64,000 nt of DNA from Pectobacterium zantedeschiae (GCF_004137795.1 NZ_NWTM01000001.1:2035229-2099228); one strand, 5' to 3'. Positions 19,298 to 30,154 are shown, counted from the stretch's first letter. Made by a program: numbers and translations. The notes: generated from the letters alone by a model not told the origin.

Positions 19298-20776
19298 ATG
19301 TCATTGTTGAAAATCACTCAAGGGCTATTTCGTCTCAGCGATACCCGCATGCTGCGTTTGGACGAGCTGACGCTTGAAAAAAACCAGTGCTGGGCCTTTG
19401 TTGGAGCTAATGGAAGCGGCAAATCCGCACTGGCACGGGCGCTATCTGGCGAACTACCGCTATTGAGTGGTGAACGAACAACAGGATTCCACCGCCCTAT
19501 TCGTCTGTCGTTTGAGCAATTGCAAAAGCTGGTTTCCGACGAGTGGCAACGCAATAATACCGATCTCCTGAGTGAAGGCGAAGATGACACCGGCCGTACC
19601 ACAGCAGAAGTAATTCAGGATAGCCTCAACAATCCCGCACGTTGCCAACAGTTAGCTCACCAGTTTGGCATTGCACCTTTGCTGGAGCGTCGCTTCAAAT
19701 ACCTCTCAACGGGGGAAACACGCAAGGTCATGCTTTGCCAGGCACTGATGCCTCAGCCTGACCTGCTGATCCTTGATGAGCCTTTTGATGGACTGGACGT
19801 TGCCTCTCGCCAGCAGCTTGCTGACGAGCTGAGGAAACTGGCAGGCGCTGGCTATGCGCTGGTACTCATTCTGAACCGCTTTGACGACATCCCTGATTTT
19901 ATCAACCATGTTGGTGTGCTGGCAGACTGTACGCTGACCCGCGTTGGCGAGCGTGAAGCTATTCTCTCTGAAGCACTAGTGGCTCAGCTCGCTTTTAGCG
20001 AAAAACTGTCGGGAAGCTCGCTGCCAGAACCCGAAGATCCACAACGGTATATGACGCTCCCCGCCAATGAAGCGCGTATTCTGCTACGTAACGGCGTAGT
20101 GCAGTACAACGATCGTCCTATTTTGCACAAGCTGACATGGGAAGTATTGCCCGGTCAGCATTGGCAAATTGTCGGACCAAATGGCGCGGGAAAATCGACG
20201 TTGCTCAGCCTGATTACCGGCGATCACCCACAAGGCTACAGCAATGATCTCACGTTGTTTGGCCGTAAGCGCGGCAGTGGTGAAACCATCTGGGATATCA
20301 AGCGCCATATCGGCTACGTCAGCAGCAGTTTTCATCTGGATTACCGCGTCAGCACCAGCGTACGCAACGTTATCCTATCTGGTTTCTTTGACTCTATCGG
20401 TATTTATCAGGCCGTCTCCGATCGTCAACGTCACCTGACCGAACAGTGGCTCATCCTGCTTGGGCTCAATGGCACCATCGCCGATGCACCGTTTCAATCG
20501 CTCTCCTGGGGTCAGCAGCGTCTGACGCTGATTGCCCGCGCGCTAGTCAAACACCCTGCCTTGCTCATTCTTGATGAACCTCTACAGGGGCTTGACCCCC
20601 TCAATCGCCAGCTAGTACGACGCTGGCTGGATATTCTGATTGGCGAGGGCGAAACGCAGCTACTCTTTGTCTCTCATCATGCAGAAGATGCACCCGAGTG
20701 CATCACACATCGGCTCACTTTCGTCCCACAAAGAAATGATATCTATGGCTATCAAATTGATGAGTTATCTAAATAA
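19298..20776 (+). CDS. modF: ABC ATPase ModF, molybdenum-linked
   Basis: A cytoplasmic protein of 492 residues with two ABC ATPase domains and no membrane part. Both P-loops are visible, GANGSGKS near residue 37 and GPNGAGKS near 293, each with its Walker B (LLILDEP). It matches E. coli ModF (490 residues) throughout. It lies 39 bases after modE and is likely co-transcribed. The exact role of ModF is not settled in any organism. Confidence 0.94.
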   Translation: MSLLKITQGLFRLSDTRMLRLDELTLEKNQCWAFVGANGSGKSALARALSGELPLLSGERTTGFHRPIRLSFEQLQKLVSDEWQRNNTDLLSEGEDDTGRTTAEVIQDSLNNPARCQQLAHQFGIAPLLERRFKYLSTGETRKVMLCQALMPQPDLLILDEPFDGLDVASRQQLADELRKLAGAGYALVLILNRFDDIPDFINHVGVLADCTLTRVGEREAILSEALVAQLAFSEKLSGSSLPEPEDPQRYMTLPANEARILLRNGVVQYNDRPILHKLTWEVLPGQHWQIVGPNGAGKSTLLSLITGDHPQGYSNDLTLFGRKRGSGETIWDIKRHIGYVSSSFHLDYRVSTSVRNVILSGFFDSIGIYQAVSDRQRHLTEQWLILLGLNGTIADAPFQSLSWGQQRLTLIARALVKHPALLILDEPLQGLDPLNRQLVRRWLDILIGEGETQLLFVSHHAEDAPECITHRLTFVPQRNDIYGYQIDELSK

Positions 20777-20975
20777 CGCCTAAAAACAGGGATGATAACG
20801 CTACCACAAAATAAAATGTAGGGTAGAAAGCCAGGCTCATTTACACTGTAGCCTACGCTTCACTAAGTTTATTCGTAATAAGAATCATCGATGACATAGG
20901 CAGATTATCGTTATAGATCACCTTTCTGAGCATCTAGCCATGTTATTTTGCAGCATTGCGATAATAGGGGTAATT

Positions 20976-21995
20976 ATGAACGTTCTCGTCACAGGTGGTA
21001 GCGGTTACATAGGAAGTCATACGTGCGTACAATTACTGGCTGCCGGGCACACCCCCGTCATTCTCGATAATTTGTGCAACAGCAAGGCTAGCGTCGTTAA
21101 AACCATTACACGTTTAACCGATAAAACGCCCATTTTTTATCAGGGAGATATCCGCGACAGCGCACTGTTGGACGATATTTTCGCTAAACACACCATTGAT
21201 TCCGTCATCCACTTTGCTGGCTTAAAAGCCGTGGGTGAGTCGGTGCGTGAGCCACTGAGCTACTATGACAATAACGTCTACGGCACGCTCGTGCTGGTTG
21301 AAGCAATGAAGAAAGCTGGCGTGAAGAACCTGATATTTAGCTCTTCCGCCACCGTCTATGGCGATCAACCACACACGCCTTATCAGGAAAGTTTTCCAAC
21401 AGGACACCCTGCCAGTCCTTATGGCCGCAGCAAGCTGATGGTTGAGCAGATCCTGCAAGACTTACAGCATGCAGAGCCGGAATGGAGCATTACGCTATTA
21501 CGTTATTTCAACCCGGTTGGTGCACATCCATCTGGTGAGATGGGCGAAGATCCACAAGGTGTTCCCAATAACCTGATGCCTTATATCGCTCAGGTTGCTG
21601 TAGGGCGTCGCGACTCGCTGGCCATTTTCGGTAATGACTACCCAACCGTTGACGGCACTGGCGTACGTGACTACATCCACGTTGTCGATCTGGCTGATGG
21701 CCACATCGCCGCTATGAACACACTGCAAAATCGTGCTGGCGTACACATTTATAACTTGGGTGCAGGTGTAGGCTACAGTGTATTACAGGTCGTCGAGGCT
21801 TTTAGTCAGGCTTGTGGTAAACCAGTCGCTCACCATTTTTCCCCACGTCGTCAGGGTGATCTGCCTGCTTATTGGGCGGATGCAGGACGTGCAGCAAAAG
21901 ATCTTAACTGGCGGGTCACCCGCTCATTGCAAGAAATGGCGCAGGACACCTGGCGCTGGCAATCCACCCATCCTAATGGGTACGAAGAGGCGTAA
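20976..21995 (+). CDS. galE: UDP-glucose 4-epimerase
   Basis: Interconverts UDP-galactose and UDP-glucose, needed for galactose use and for envelope sugars. The ATG at 20976 is preceded by AGGGG and gives 339 residues (338 in E. coli); the frame opens at 20940. The NAD-binding motif GGSGYIGSH begins at residue 7, and the catalytic YGRSK (Y149/K153 type) is present. In E. coli galE heads galETKM; here galM follows directly with no galT or galK. Confidence 0.97.
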   Translation: MNVLVTGGSGYIGSHTCVQLLAAGHTPVILDNLCNSKASVVKTITRLTDKTPIFYQGDIRDSALLDDIFAKHTIDSVIHFAGLKAVGESVREPLSYYDNNVYGTLVLVEAMKKAGVKNLIFSSSATVYGDQPHTPYQESFPTGHPASPYGRSKLMVEQILQDLQHAEPEWSITLLRYFNPVGAHPSGEMGEDPQGVPNNLMPYIAQVAVGRRDSLAIFGNDYPTVDGTGVRDYIHVVDLADGHIAAMNTLQNRAGVHIYNLGAGVGYSVLQVVEAFSQACGKPVAHHFSPRRQGDLPAYWADAGRAAKDLNWRVTRSLQEMAQDTWRWQSTHPNGYEEA

Positions 21996-22024
21996 CCGCG
22001 TTTTTTACGCCAGGTGATGAATTA

Positions 22025-22061
22025 GGGGAAGAGAAGCAGAGCTGATCTCTGCGCCTTCCCC
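22025..22061. repeat. Long hairpin between galE and galM
   Basis: GGGGAAG-AGAA-GCAGAG-CTGAT-CTCTGC-GC-CTTCCCC: two stacked stems of seven and six base pairs with a small internal loop. It lies where galT and galK stand in E. coli. No T run follows, so simple termination is unlikely. Confidence 0.7.
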
Positions 22062-22119
22062 AGCATTGCACACACCGATCAACTCTCTCTATCTTGTCGA
22101 GTCTCTACAGGAGCAAGTC

Positions 22120-23166
22120 ATGTTGAATGAAAGTCTTAGCACGCTGGCGCCAGATGGTCAGCCGTTTCAATTAACAACCTTGCAGAATCAGGCAGGTATG
22201 CGCGTGCGCCTGATGGACTGGGGTGCAACCTGGCTTTCCTGTGAACTTCCTCTACCGGAAGGTGAGGTGCGAGAGGTTCTATTGGGCTGTGCATCGCCCC
22301 AACAGTATCCACAACAAAGCGCTTATCTCGGTGCATCGATTGGCCGCTATGCCAACCGCATAGCCAAAGCTACATTCAGCCGAGAAACAGAAACCTTCCA
22401 TCTGGTACCGAATCAGAACGAACATCAATTACACGGTGGCCCGGAAGGCTTTCATGCCCGCCGCTGGCGAATCGCCAGTCAGGATGCAACGCAGGTAACG
22501 TATCAGTTGCACTCCCCGGATGGCGACCAAGGGTATCCTGGGCATCTTAATGTGCAGGTAACCTACGCGCTGACCGAACATAATTCGTTAGAAATTTCGT
22601 ATCAGGCTACCGTAGAGAAAGCCTGCCCCGTCTGCCTGACCAACCATGCCTATTTCAACCTTGATGGCGATTTGACTGATGTACGTAAGCACCAGTTGCA
22701 GCTATTTGCCGACTATTATTTACCCGTTAATAGCGCAGGAATCCCCAATGCCGATCTGACGTCGGTAAATGCTACGGGCATGGATTTTCGCCAGCCGAAA
22801 ACGCTGGAGGAAGATTTCCTACGCGATAGCGATCAAATGGCCGTCGGCGGCTACGATCACGCCTACTTGTTGCATCGCACCTGCGGATCCAGCGAAAGCC
22901 CGGCGGCCAATTTGTGGTCATCCGATGGTCGCGTGCTGATGAGTGTTTTCACCAGTGCTCCCGCCTTGCAGCTTTACAGCGGCAACTTTCTGGCCGGAAC
23001 ACCTTCGCGAGACGGCAATCTGTATGAAAACTATGCCGGTGTCGCACTGGAAAGTGAATTCCTGCCGGACAGCCCGAATCACCCAGACTGGCCGCAGCCC
23101 GACTGCTGGCTGAAGCCAGGGAAAGTCTATCGCTCGGATACCACGTACCAATTTCTTATCCAGTAA
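22120..23166 (+). CDS. galM: Galactose mutarotase (aldose 1-epimerase)
   Basis: Interconverts alpha and beta anomers of galactose and other aldoses. The ATG at 22120 has a CAGGAG ribosome site and gives 348 residues (346 in E. coli GalM); the frame extends to 22066 but lacks support there. Family blocks are intact: GASIGRYANRIA, the histidine motif QLHGGPEGFH, and ALESEFLPDSPNHPDWPQPD near the end. A perfect hairpin follows the stop codon at 23201-23224. Confidence 0.95.
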   Translation: MLNESLSTLAPDGQPFQLTTLQNQAGMRVRLMDWGATWLSCELPLPEGEVREVLLGCASPQQYPQQSAYLGASIGRYANRIAKATFSRETETFHLVPNQNEHQLHGGPEGFHARRWRIASQDATQVTYQLHSPDGDQGYPGHLNVQVTYALTEHNSLEISYQATVEKACPVCLTNHAYFNLDGDLTDVRKHQLQLFADYYLPVNSAGIPNADLTSVNATGMDFRQPKTLEEDFLRDSDQMAVGGYDHAYLLHRTCGSSESPAANLWSSDGRVLMSVFTSAPALQLYSGNFLAGTPSRDGNLYENYAGVALESEFLPDSPNHPDWPQPDCWLKPGKVYRSDTTYQFLIQ

Positions 23167-23200
23167 CTGAACGGTAAAGCATAATTAACCCATTGATAAC

Positions 23201-23224
23201 ATTGGCAGATAACGATCTGCCAAT
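23201..23224 (+). terminator. Hairpin downstream of galM
   Basis: Perfect 10-bp inverted repeat ATTGGCAGAT/ATCTGCCAAT with an AACG loop, about 35 bases after galM and before the copper operon. The T tract is weak (TTTACG). Confidence 0.55.
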
Positions 23225-23317
23225 TTACGCCCCTACTTTACAAAACTATGCCATTCCCCGCTTGCCCCTTTCCTACCCAGACGCTTACACTGCCACAACG
23301 TCCAAAAAGGAAATGCC

Positions 23318-23770
23318 ATGTCCGCATCATCACGGTCTCCATTGCTCATTCATCATCTGCGCCACAAAGGCAGATGGGGATTGCTATTGGCACTGTGCTG
23401 GCTTTTTCTGAATGCACAACTGGCTATCGCGGGTCATCAATGCGATATGACGCTCAGCCAGATATCCCCCGCTATCCAACATCAGGCGCATCTACAACAG
23501 TCTGACGTTCAGCCGTTATCATCTCACGCTCATCATGCAGTGAAAGCTTCTTACGCTGCCGACCAGCAAACGCCACTGTGTGAAAAACACTGCGTGCCGG
23601 ATAGCGTGAAGCAGGATAATGGGTCGCTGGCATTATTAGCGCTACCTGTTAGTAGCGAGCTGGTAGTAGCGGATAACCCAGTCATGCTTAATCAGGCATG
23701 CGATACCTGGTTTTCTCCTCCTGCGGCTGGCCCTCCGGCTGAGATCCGCTTCTGCCGATTCAGAGAATAA
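23318..23770 (+). CDS. Exported or membrane-anchored His/Cys-rich protein at the head of the cus operon
   Basis: A 150-residue protein I do not recognise. A hydrophobic stretch near residues 20-38 (GLLLALCWLFLNAQLAIAG) looks like a signal peptide or anchor. The mature part has possible metal ligands: GHQCDM, a run of His around SSHAHHA, and CEKHC. It is the first gene before cusF, after an AAGGAA-type ribosome site. The composition and context suggest a copper-related periplasmic role, which is inference only. Confidence 0.6.
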   Translation: MSASSRSPLLIHHLRHKGRWGLLLALCWLFLNAQLAIAGHQCDMTLSQISPAIQHQAHLQQSDVQPLSSHAHHAVKASYAADQQTPLCEKHCVPDSVKQDNGSLALLALPVSSELVVADNPVMLNQACDTWFSPPAAGPPAEIRFCRFRE

Positions 23771-23790
23771 CCCAAGCTATTGATAACTCC

Positions 23791-23805
23791 TGTGCCGTAG
23801 GCACA
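23791..23805. repeat. Hairpin upstream of cusF
   Basis: TGTGCC-GTA-GGCACA, perfect 6-bp arms, in the 72-base gap between the first copper-operon gene and cusF. No T run follows immediately, so it could be an intra-operon processing or attenuation element. Confidence 0.4.
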
Positions 23806-23842
23806 ACACTCTGTTTATCAATTATTTTTTGGGATTATTTTT

Positions 23843-24196
23843 ATGCGTATCACTTACTCGGCCATTATCAGCAGCCTGATTTTTTTCGTCTCTTCCTTCA
23901 TCTTCCCCGTGTGGGCAAATGACCACCAACACCACGCGATGATGCATACCAATCCAACTGCGGCCACGACAGCCGTTTATCAAAGCAGTGGTATCATAAA
24001 AAAATGGGATACCAACAGCGTCACGCTCTCCCATGCTCCGATTGCCGATCTAAAATGGCCCGCCATGACGATGGCATTCACGCTGCCATCCAGTGGTGAA
24101 ATAACACCGCTCCCAGTCAACACTCCAGTCACGTTCAGCTTTATCCAGAATGACAGCGGCTACATCCTGACCGCGATTACGCCACAGCAGCCCTAA
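23843..24196 (+). CDS. cusF: Periplasmic copper chaperone, CusF-like
   Basis: A small exported copper/silver-binding protein of 117 residues. A signal peptide ends near VWA (residue 25). The mature domain has the CusF ligands in the motif KWPAMTMAFTL (Trp-x-x-Met-x-Met). A stretch of His and Met (NDHQHHAMMH) follows the cleavage site. It sits before the three efflux-pump genes, whereas E. coli has the order cusC-F-B-A. Confidence 0.85.
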   Translation: MRITYSAIISSLIFFVSSFIFPVWANDHQHHAMMHTNPTAATTAVYQSSGIIKKWDTNSVTLSHAPIADLKWPAMTMAFTLPSSGEITPLPVNTPVTFSFIQNDSGYILTAITPQQP

Positions 24197-24208
24197 CCGG
24201 AGCACATC

Positions 24209-25468
24209 ATGAACTTATCCAAACACGGCGCCATGCGCGCGTGTCTGGCGATGTTGCTGTGGCTGCCTGCCGCCGTTTTTGCGGCAGATCTGAGTCTTGA
24301 GCAGGCCCTACAGGCGGCGGAACGTTATTCCGCCGATCTGTCAGCCAATCAACACCAGATTAATGCGCTACAGAACATGGCCGACTCCGCCACACAGCTT
24401 CCCGATCCTAAACTGAAATTTGGCGTCGAAAACCTGCCATTGGGTGGCAACAACGGTAGCCGACTCACGCGGGAAGGCATGACTATGCAACGTATCGGCG
24501 TCATGCAAACCTATGTCAGCAGCCGTAAGCGTGATAGCAAAGCGCAGGCCATTCGGGTAGAAGCCGATGCGCTGCAAAGCAATAGCGAAAGCATTCGTGC
24601 TCGCCTGCAACGTGAAACAGCACAGGCATGGCTGGATCTGGCGCTCTCACGCAAAGCGCTGAATGAGGTAACCGCGCTGGTTACAGAAAGCCAGCGGCAG
24701 ATCGCTTCGCAAAAAGCGAGTGTGGCGGCGGGGAGTGAAGCGAGTAGCGTACTGGATGCCCGCCTGACGTTGGCAACCATGCAGGACAAACAGGCCGATG
24801 CAGAGCGAGATACCCGTATTGCACATGCCCGACTGGTGCAGCTTACCGGCATTGCAGACATCAATGTAAACGGAGAGCTTCCTCGCTTTGAACGACTACC
24901 TGCGTCACCGGATGTGTTGAGCAACACCATTCATCAGCATCCAGAAATGCAACAGGCACAGCGTGAAGCCGAGTTAGCTCAGGCTCGTTCCGCACAGTCA
25001 GCCGTTGCAGCCATCCCTAATGTCGATGTTGAAGTCTATTACGCGAAGCGTGGGGATGATTACGACGACATGGCGGGCATGATGGTGACGGTTGATCTAC
25101 CGCTGTTCAAATCCAAACGTCAGGATAAGGACTACGCCGCAGACGTATCGCGCAGCATGGAGGCTCGCGACAAAGTATTGCTCACCGAGCGAGAACATCA
25201 GGCGCAACTCGATACGCTGATCGCTCAATATCAAGCAGCACAGTCACGCTGGCAGCGTCAGAACAACGAGATTCTGCCCCTCCAACAGCAGCGCATCAAA
25301 CTGATTCAGGCTCAGTATCAATCCGGCAGTAGTAATCTCTCTGCCGTATTGGATGCTCGCCGGGCACTGCTCGAAAGCAGAATTGCCGTTCAGGATACCG
25401 CACGGGAGATGGCTCAATATTGGGCCGCTATCCGCTATCTAACGCCACAGGGAAGCCCTACGCGATGA
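24209..25468 (+). CDS. cusC: TolC-family outer-membrane channel, CusC-like
   Basis: Outer-membrane exit duct for the CusBA pump, 419 residues. A signal peptide ends near VFAA (residues 22-26). There is no lipobox cysteine, unlike E. coli CusC, which is a lipoprotein. Long amphipathic helices rich in Gln, Ala and Glu show the OEP repeats; YYAKRGDDYDDMAGMMVTVDLP fits an extended metal-pump OEP. The stop overlaps the next start (ATGA). Confidence 0.85.
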   Translation: MNLSKHGAMRACLAMLLWLPAAVFAADLSLEQALQAAERYSADLSANQHQINALQNMADSATQLPDPKLKFGVENLPLGGNNGSRLTREGMTMQRIGVMQTYVSSRKRDSKAQAIRVEADALQSNSESIRARLQRETAQAWLDLALSRKALNEVTALVTESQRQIASQKASVAAGSEASSVLDARLTLATMQDKQADAERDTRIAHARLVQLTGIADINVNGELPRFERLPASPDVLSNTIHQHPEMQQAQREAELAQARSAQSAVAAIPNVDVEVYYAKRGDDYDDMAGMMVTVDLPLFKSKRQDKDYAADVSRSMEARDKVLLTEREHQAQLDTLIAQYQAAQSRWQRQNNEILPLQQQRIKLIQAQYQSGSSNLSAVLDARRALLESRIAVQDTAREMAQYWAAIRYLTPQGSPTR

Positions 25469-26958
25469 CCAAAACAGTAATGAGAAAATCACTGATGCTT
25501 AGCCTGATGACGCTGGCTATTCTCAGTGCGGGTGGCGTGGGCTATCTGGTTGGCAAACAGCAAACGCCGCATTCGCCTTCTACAGCCGCGCCAGAACGAT
25601 CTGTTCTTTATTGGTACGACCCAATGGTGCCGGATAAGCGTTTCGACAAACCGGGAAAATCGCCCTTCATGGATATGGAATTGGTTCCCCGCTATGCCGA
25701 TGACGTGCAGGAAGACGGAGGAGTCACGGTCAGCGCGCGTCAACAGCAAAATCTTGGCGTTCGTACAGCCCGCGCAGAAATGCGCGAACTTGCTGACCGC
25801 AACACGGGTTACGGTACAGTCGTGCTCAACGAACGTGGATTACACACGCTGGTCGCGCCTAGCGGCGGGATCGTCGAGAAACTCACGGTCAATGCACTGC
25901 AACAGCAGGTGAAGAAAGGCGAGACGCTAGCCACATTGTGGAACCCAACCTGGGCAGCAGCGCAGCGCGAATATCTGGCGGTGCGGCAACTGGGTGATGA
26001 AGCCCTGACACAATCAGCCCGTCAGCGACTGGCGCTGCTATTCATACCGGAAGCCATTATTCGGCAGGTAGAGCGTAGCGGCAAACCACAGGATAGGATC
26101 GTGATTACCACGCCGGAGGATGGCTACGTTAATAAGCTGGAGGTGCGGCAAGGTATGCAGTTAAGTCCTGCCCAACCGTTATTCGAGCTTGCCAGCCTGA
26201 ACCCGGTTTGGGTGGATGTCGATTATCCCGAGGCACAGGCGGCGCAGTTAACAATCGGTAGTGATATCAGCGCCGCCAATAGCGCCTGGCCGGGTAAAAC
26301 CTTCCACGGCAAAATCAGTGAGTTGCTCCCCGTACTGGATAGCACCACGCGCACGTTAAAAGCACGCGTGGTGCTGGACAACCCGCAACAGCAGCTCAAA
26401 CCCGGCATGTACCTGACTGTCCAACTTTCTCGCTCTCGGGCGCTGCCGCGTCTGGCGATCCCACAGGAAGCATTATTGGTCAGCGGTAGCCAGAATCGGG
26501 TTTTACTGAGCGACGGCAGCGGCCATTTCACCCCGCGTAACGTCACCGCTGGTGCATCGTTGGGCAACTGGGTGGAAATCATTGATGGATTGAAAGAAGG
26601 CGACAGCGTGGTCACCTCCGGTCAGTTCCTGATTGACTCCGAAGCCAGCCTGCGCAGCGCACTGCCGCAATTTGCGGCTGACGCATCAGCCACGCCCGCC
26701 GCTCCCGTTGGCTATCAAACTCAGGGAGTGATCAAAGCGATAAACGGCAATCAAGTTACCATTGAGCATGAAGCCGTTCCGGCGCTCAACTGGTCGCCGA
26801 TGACGATGGATTTCACGCTGCCACCGTCAGGACTGCCACAGGGTGTGGAGATCGGCAGCACCGTCAGTTTCCAATTCGACATGGACGATAGCGGGATTCA
26901 CGTTCTGCATTTTTTACCCGCTGACGATCCACATGCCGGGCACGGAGGTCACTCATGA
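25465..26958 (+). CDS. cusB: CusB-like adaptor with fused CusF domain
   Basis: Periplasmic membrane-fusion subunit of the copper/silver pump, 497 residues from the ATG overlapping the cusC stop. An uncleaved or cleaved N-terminal helix (residues 8-30) is followed by a heavy-metal-binding segment ([20 protein letters not shown], residues 49-68) with a nearby MDMELVP. The hairpin/lipoyl/barrel core follows. The C-terminal 80 residues form a second CusF-like domain ([16 protein letters not shown]) ending in HAGHGGHS. Confidence 0.88.
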   Translation: MTKTVMRKSLMLSLMTLAILSAGGVGYLVGKQQTPHSPSTAAPERSVLYWYDPMVPDKRFDKPGKSPFMDMELVPRYADDVQEDGGVTVSARQQQNLGVRTARAEMRELADRNTGYGTVVLNERGLHTLVAPSGGIVEKLTVNALQQQVKKGETLATLWNPTWAAAQREYLAVRQLGDEALTQSARQRLALLFIPEAIIRQVERSGKPQDRIVITTPEDGYVNKLEVRQGMQLSPAQPLFELASLNPVWVDVDYPEAQAAQLTIGSDISAANSAWPGKTFHGKISELLPVLDSTTRTLKARVVLDNPQQQLKPGMYLTVQLSRSRALPRLAIPQEALLVSGSQNRVLLSDGSGHFTPRNVTAGASLGNWVEIIDGLKEGDSVVTSGQFLIDSEASLRSALPQFAADASATPAAPVGYQTQGVIKAINGNQVTIEHEAVPALNWSPMTMDFTLPPSGLPQGVEIGSTVSFQFDMDDSGIHVLHFLPADDPHAGHGGHS

Positions 26959-29900
26959 TTGCCTACGTGATTCGGTGGTCACTCAAAAACCGCCTGCTGG
27001 TTTTACTGGCAGCGCTGTTTATGGCGGCTTGGGGTCTGCTTTCTCTGCAAAAAACGCCGCTGGATGCCCTGCCCGATTTGTCTGATGTTCAGGTCATCAT
27101 TCGCGTCAGCTATCCAGGGAAAGCGCCACAGGTGGTGGAAAATCAGGTGACCTACCCGCTGACTACAACCATGCTTTCCGTTCCGGGGTCCAAAACGGTA
27201 CGGGGCTTCTCCATGTTCGGTGATGCCTACGTCTATGTGCTGTTTGAAGATGGCACCGATCCCTACTGGGCACGATCCCGCGTACTGGAGTATCTCAGCC
27301 AGGTGCAATCCAGCCTGCCTAGCGATGCGAAAACCTCGCTTGGCCCGGATGCCACTGGCGTTGGCTGGATCTACGAATATGCGCTGGTTGATCGCAGCGG
27401 CAAATACAGTCTGGCCGATCTGCGCGGCTTTCAGGACTGGCTGTTGAAGTATGAGCTGAAAACCGTTCCCGATGTAGCGGAAGTCGCCAGCGTGGGCGGT
27501 ATGGTCAAACAGTATCAGATCGTCGTTGACCCAGAACGTATGCGGACTCAGGGTATCACCCACCAGCAGATCGTCAGTGCCGTTCAGGCGGCTAATCAGG
27601 AAAATGGCGGCTCTGTGTTGGAGTTGGGTGAAGCCGAGTATATGGTACGCACCACTGGCTACCTGAAAACGGCACAAGACTTTAATAACGTGGTGATTAC
27701 CACCCGCAACGGTATTCCTGTGCTATTGCAGGATGTAGCCACGCTCCGAGAAGGACCGGAGATGCGGCGCGGCATCGCGGAACTAAATGGCGAAGGCGAA
27801 GTGGCTGGCGGCATCATCGTGATGCGCTATGGAAAAAACGCGCTGAATACGCTGCATGCCGTCAAAGCACGACTACAGGAAATACAAAAAAGCCTGCCCG
27901 CAGGCGTAGAGATCGTCCCAACCTACGATCGCTCGCAGCTGATTGAACATGCCATCGACACGCTTAGCTTCAAACTGCTTGAGGAGTTTGTCGTTGTCGC
28001 CGTCATCTGCGCTCTGTTTCTGTTTCACTTCCGTTCCGCGCTGGTGGCGATCATCAGCCTGCCGCTGGGGATCCTGGGGGCGTTTATCATCATGCGCTAT
28101 CAGGGCGTGAACGCTAACATCATGTCGCTGGGCGGTATCGCGATTGCCATCGGCGCAATGGTAGATGCTGCCATCGTGATGATAGAAAACATGCATAAAG
28201 TCATTGAGCAGTGGCGGCATGAAAACCCCGGAAAGCAGCCGCAGAATAATGAATGGTGGCGGTTAGCAGAACGGGCAGCGGTGGAAGTGGGCCCCGCACT
28301 GTTTTGCAGCCTGCTAATCATTACGCTGTCGTTTGTGCCGGTGTTCTCACTGGAGGCACAAGAAGGCCGCATGTTTTCACCGCTGGCTTTTACCAAAACC
28401 TATGCCATGGCCGTCGCCGCAGGATTAGGGATTACGCTGGTGCCGGTACTCATGGGATATTTCGTCCGCGGTAAAATACCGGATGAACAGGCAAATCCGA
28501 TCAACCGTTGGCTGATTGCGCTCTATCACCCCATATTGCAAAAGGTACTGAGCTACCCAAAGACCACGCTGTTGGTGTCCGGCCTGCTATTACTACTGAC
28601 GCTATTTCCGCTCAGCCGTTTGGGGAGTGAATTTATGCCGCCGCTGGATGAAGGTGACCTGCTGTATATGCCCTCTACCCTGCCCGGTATCTCCGCACGG
28701 GAAGCAGGCCGACTGCTGCAACAAACGGACAGGCTGATTAAAACAGTGCCCGAAGTCGAGTCGGTCTTCGGCAAAGCAGGCCGTGCCGATACGGCGACTG
28801 ACCCTGCACCGCTGACCATGTTGGAAAGCACGATTAGGCTGAAACCCCGCGACCAGTGGCGTGAAGGCATGACTATGGACAAGCTGGTTGCCGAATTGGA
28901 TCGTACCGTCAATCTGCCAGGCATCGCTAACGTGTGGGTTCCTCCTATCCGCAACCGTCTGGACATGCTGGCTACCGGTATCAAAAGTCCGGTAGGCATT
29001 AAGGTTAACGGCAACAATCTGGAGGATATCGAACATACTGCTGCGCAAATCGAGCAGGTGGTAAAACAGGTTCCTGGTGTGACGTCTGCGCTGGCGGAAA
29101 GACTAGCGGGTGGGCGCTATATCGATATTGATATCGACCGCCAGCGTGCTGCACGTTACGGCGTGTCCGTCGAAGAACTTCAATCGGTGGTCGCTACGCT
29201 TATCGGCGGACAAAACATCGGCGAAACCATTGAAGGTCGTCAGCGTTATCCCATCAACATCCGCTACCCGCGTGAATTACGCGATTCGCTGCAAAAATTA
29301 CGCGACCTGCCTATCGTGACAGCCAATGGCAGCAGAGTAACGCTGGCCGAACTGGCCGATGTTCGCGTCAGCGAAGGGCCACCTATGCTAAAAAGCGAGA
29401 ACAGTCGACTGTCAGACTGGATTTATGTCGACCTGCGCGGCCGCGATCTAAAATCCGCCGTTGAAGACATGCAGCAGGCGGTCGCCCAACAGGTCACACT
29501 GCCGGAAGGCGTGTCGTTGAGCTGGTCCGGTCAGTTTGAGTATCTGGAGCGCGCCACGGAGAAAATGAAAGTTGTCGTGCCCTTTACGCTGCTGATCATT
29601 TTTGTGCTGCTATATATCACCTTCAACCGCATCAAAGATGCGCTGCTGATTATGGCAACGTTACCTTTCGCGCTGATTGGCGGCGTCTGGCTGCTTTATA
29701 TCCTCGGCTATAATCTTTCTGTAGCCGGTGCGGTAGGTTTTATTGCACTGGCGGGGGTATCGGCGGAATTTGGCGTCATCATGCTGCTGTACCTCAATCA
29801 TGCGGTAGAAAAGCACCGTGTAGAGGGTCAGGCGCTTTCGCGCCAACAGCTAATGGATGCGATCCACGAAGGGGCAGTTCTGCGCGTACGCCCGAAAATG

Positions 29901-30092
29901 ATGACCGTAGCAACGATTATGGCAGGGCTGCTTCCCATCATGTGGGGCGGCGGGAGCGGCTCTGAAATCATGCAGCGGATCGCCGCGCCGATGATAGGCG
30001 GAATGGTCAGCGCCCCTCTGCTGTCCATGCTGGTGATTCCAGCGGTTTATCTGTTATTACACAAGGGAGATTCCGCTTTGCTGAAACGGTAA
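26955..30092 (+). CDS. cusA: Heavy-metal RND efflux pump, CusA-like
   Basis: Proton-driven inner-membrane pump of 1045 residues that exports Cu(I)/Ag(I) through CusB and CusC. It overlaps cusB by four bases (ATGA). Twelve membrane helices can be placed, with the large periplasmic loops after helices 1 and 7. Motifs of the heavy-metal branch are visible: [20 protein letters not shown] in helix 4 and [18 protein letters not shown], which includes the methionine counterpart of the E. coli metal site. No cusRS regulators are in the window. Confidence 0.92.
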   Translation: MIAYVIRWSLKNRLLVLLAALFMAAWGLLSLQKTPLDALPDLSDVQVIIRVSYPGKAPQVVENQVTYPLTTTMLSVPGSKTVRGFSMFGDAYVYVLFEDGTDPYWARSRVLEYLSQVQSSLPSDAKTSLGPDATGVGWIYEYALVDRSGKYSLADLRGFQDWLLKYELKTVPDVAEVASVGGMVKQYQIVVDPERMRTQGITHQQIVSAVQAANQENGGSVLELGEAEYMVRTTGYLKTAQDFNNVVITTRNGIPVLLQDVATLREGPEMRRGIAELNGEGEVAGGIIVMRYGKNALNTLHAVKARLQEIQKSLPAGVEIVPTYDRSQLIEHAIDTLSFKLLEEFVVVAVICALFLFHFRSALVAIISLPLGILGAFIIMRYQGVNANIMSLGGIAIAIGAMVDAAIVMIENMHKVIEQWRHENPGKQPQNNEWWRLAERAAVEVGPALFCSLLIITLSFVPVFSLEAQEGRMFSPLAFTKTYAMAVAAGLGITLVPVLMGYFVRGKIPDEQANPINRWLIALYHPILQKVLSYPKTTLLVSGLLLLLTLFPLSRLGSEFMPPLDEGDLLYMPSTLPGISAREAGRLLQQTDRLIKTVPEVESVFGKAGRADTATDPAPLTMLESTIRLKPRDQWREGMTMDKLVAELDRTVNLPGIANVWVPPIRNRLDMLATGIKSPVGIKVNGNNLEDIEHTAAQIEQVVKQVPGVTSALAERLAGGRYIDIDIDRQRAARYGVSVEELQSVVATLIGGQNIGETIEGRQRYPINIRYPRELRDSLQKLRDLPIVTANGSRVTLAELADVRVSEGPPMLKSENSRLSDWIYVDLRGRDLKSAVEDMQQAVAQQVTLPEGVSLSWSGQFEYLERATEKMKVVVPFTLLIIFVLLYITFNRIKDALLIMATLPFALIGGVWLLYILGYNLSVAGAVGFIALAGVSAEFGVIMLLYLNHAVEKHRVEGQALSRQQLMDAIHEGAVLRVRPKMMTVATIMAGLLPIMWGGGSGSEIMQRIAAPMIGGMVSAPLLSMLVIPAVYLLLHKGDSALLKR

Positions 30093-30098
30093 AGCCAG

Positions 30099-30138
30099 AG
30101 CGTGATTTTACGCAAATAACCTGCGGATAAATCACGCT
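30099..30138. repeat. Inverted repeat after cusA
   Basis: AGCGTGATTT (30099-30108) and AAATCACGCT (30129-30138): perfect 10-bp arms with a 20-base loop, directly after the cusA stop. It may mark the right edge of the copper insertion or act as a weak terminator. Confidence 0.45.
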
Positions 30139-30154
30139 TGCCAGCGACTATCGA

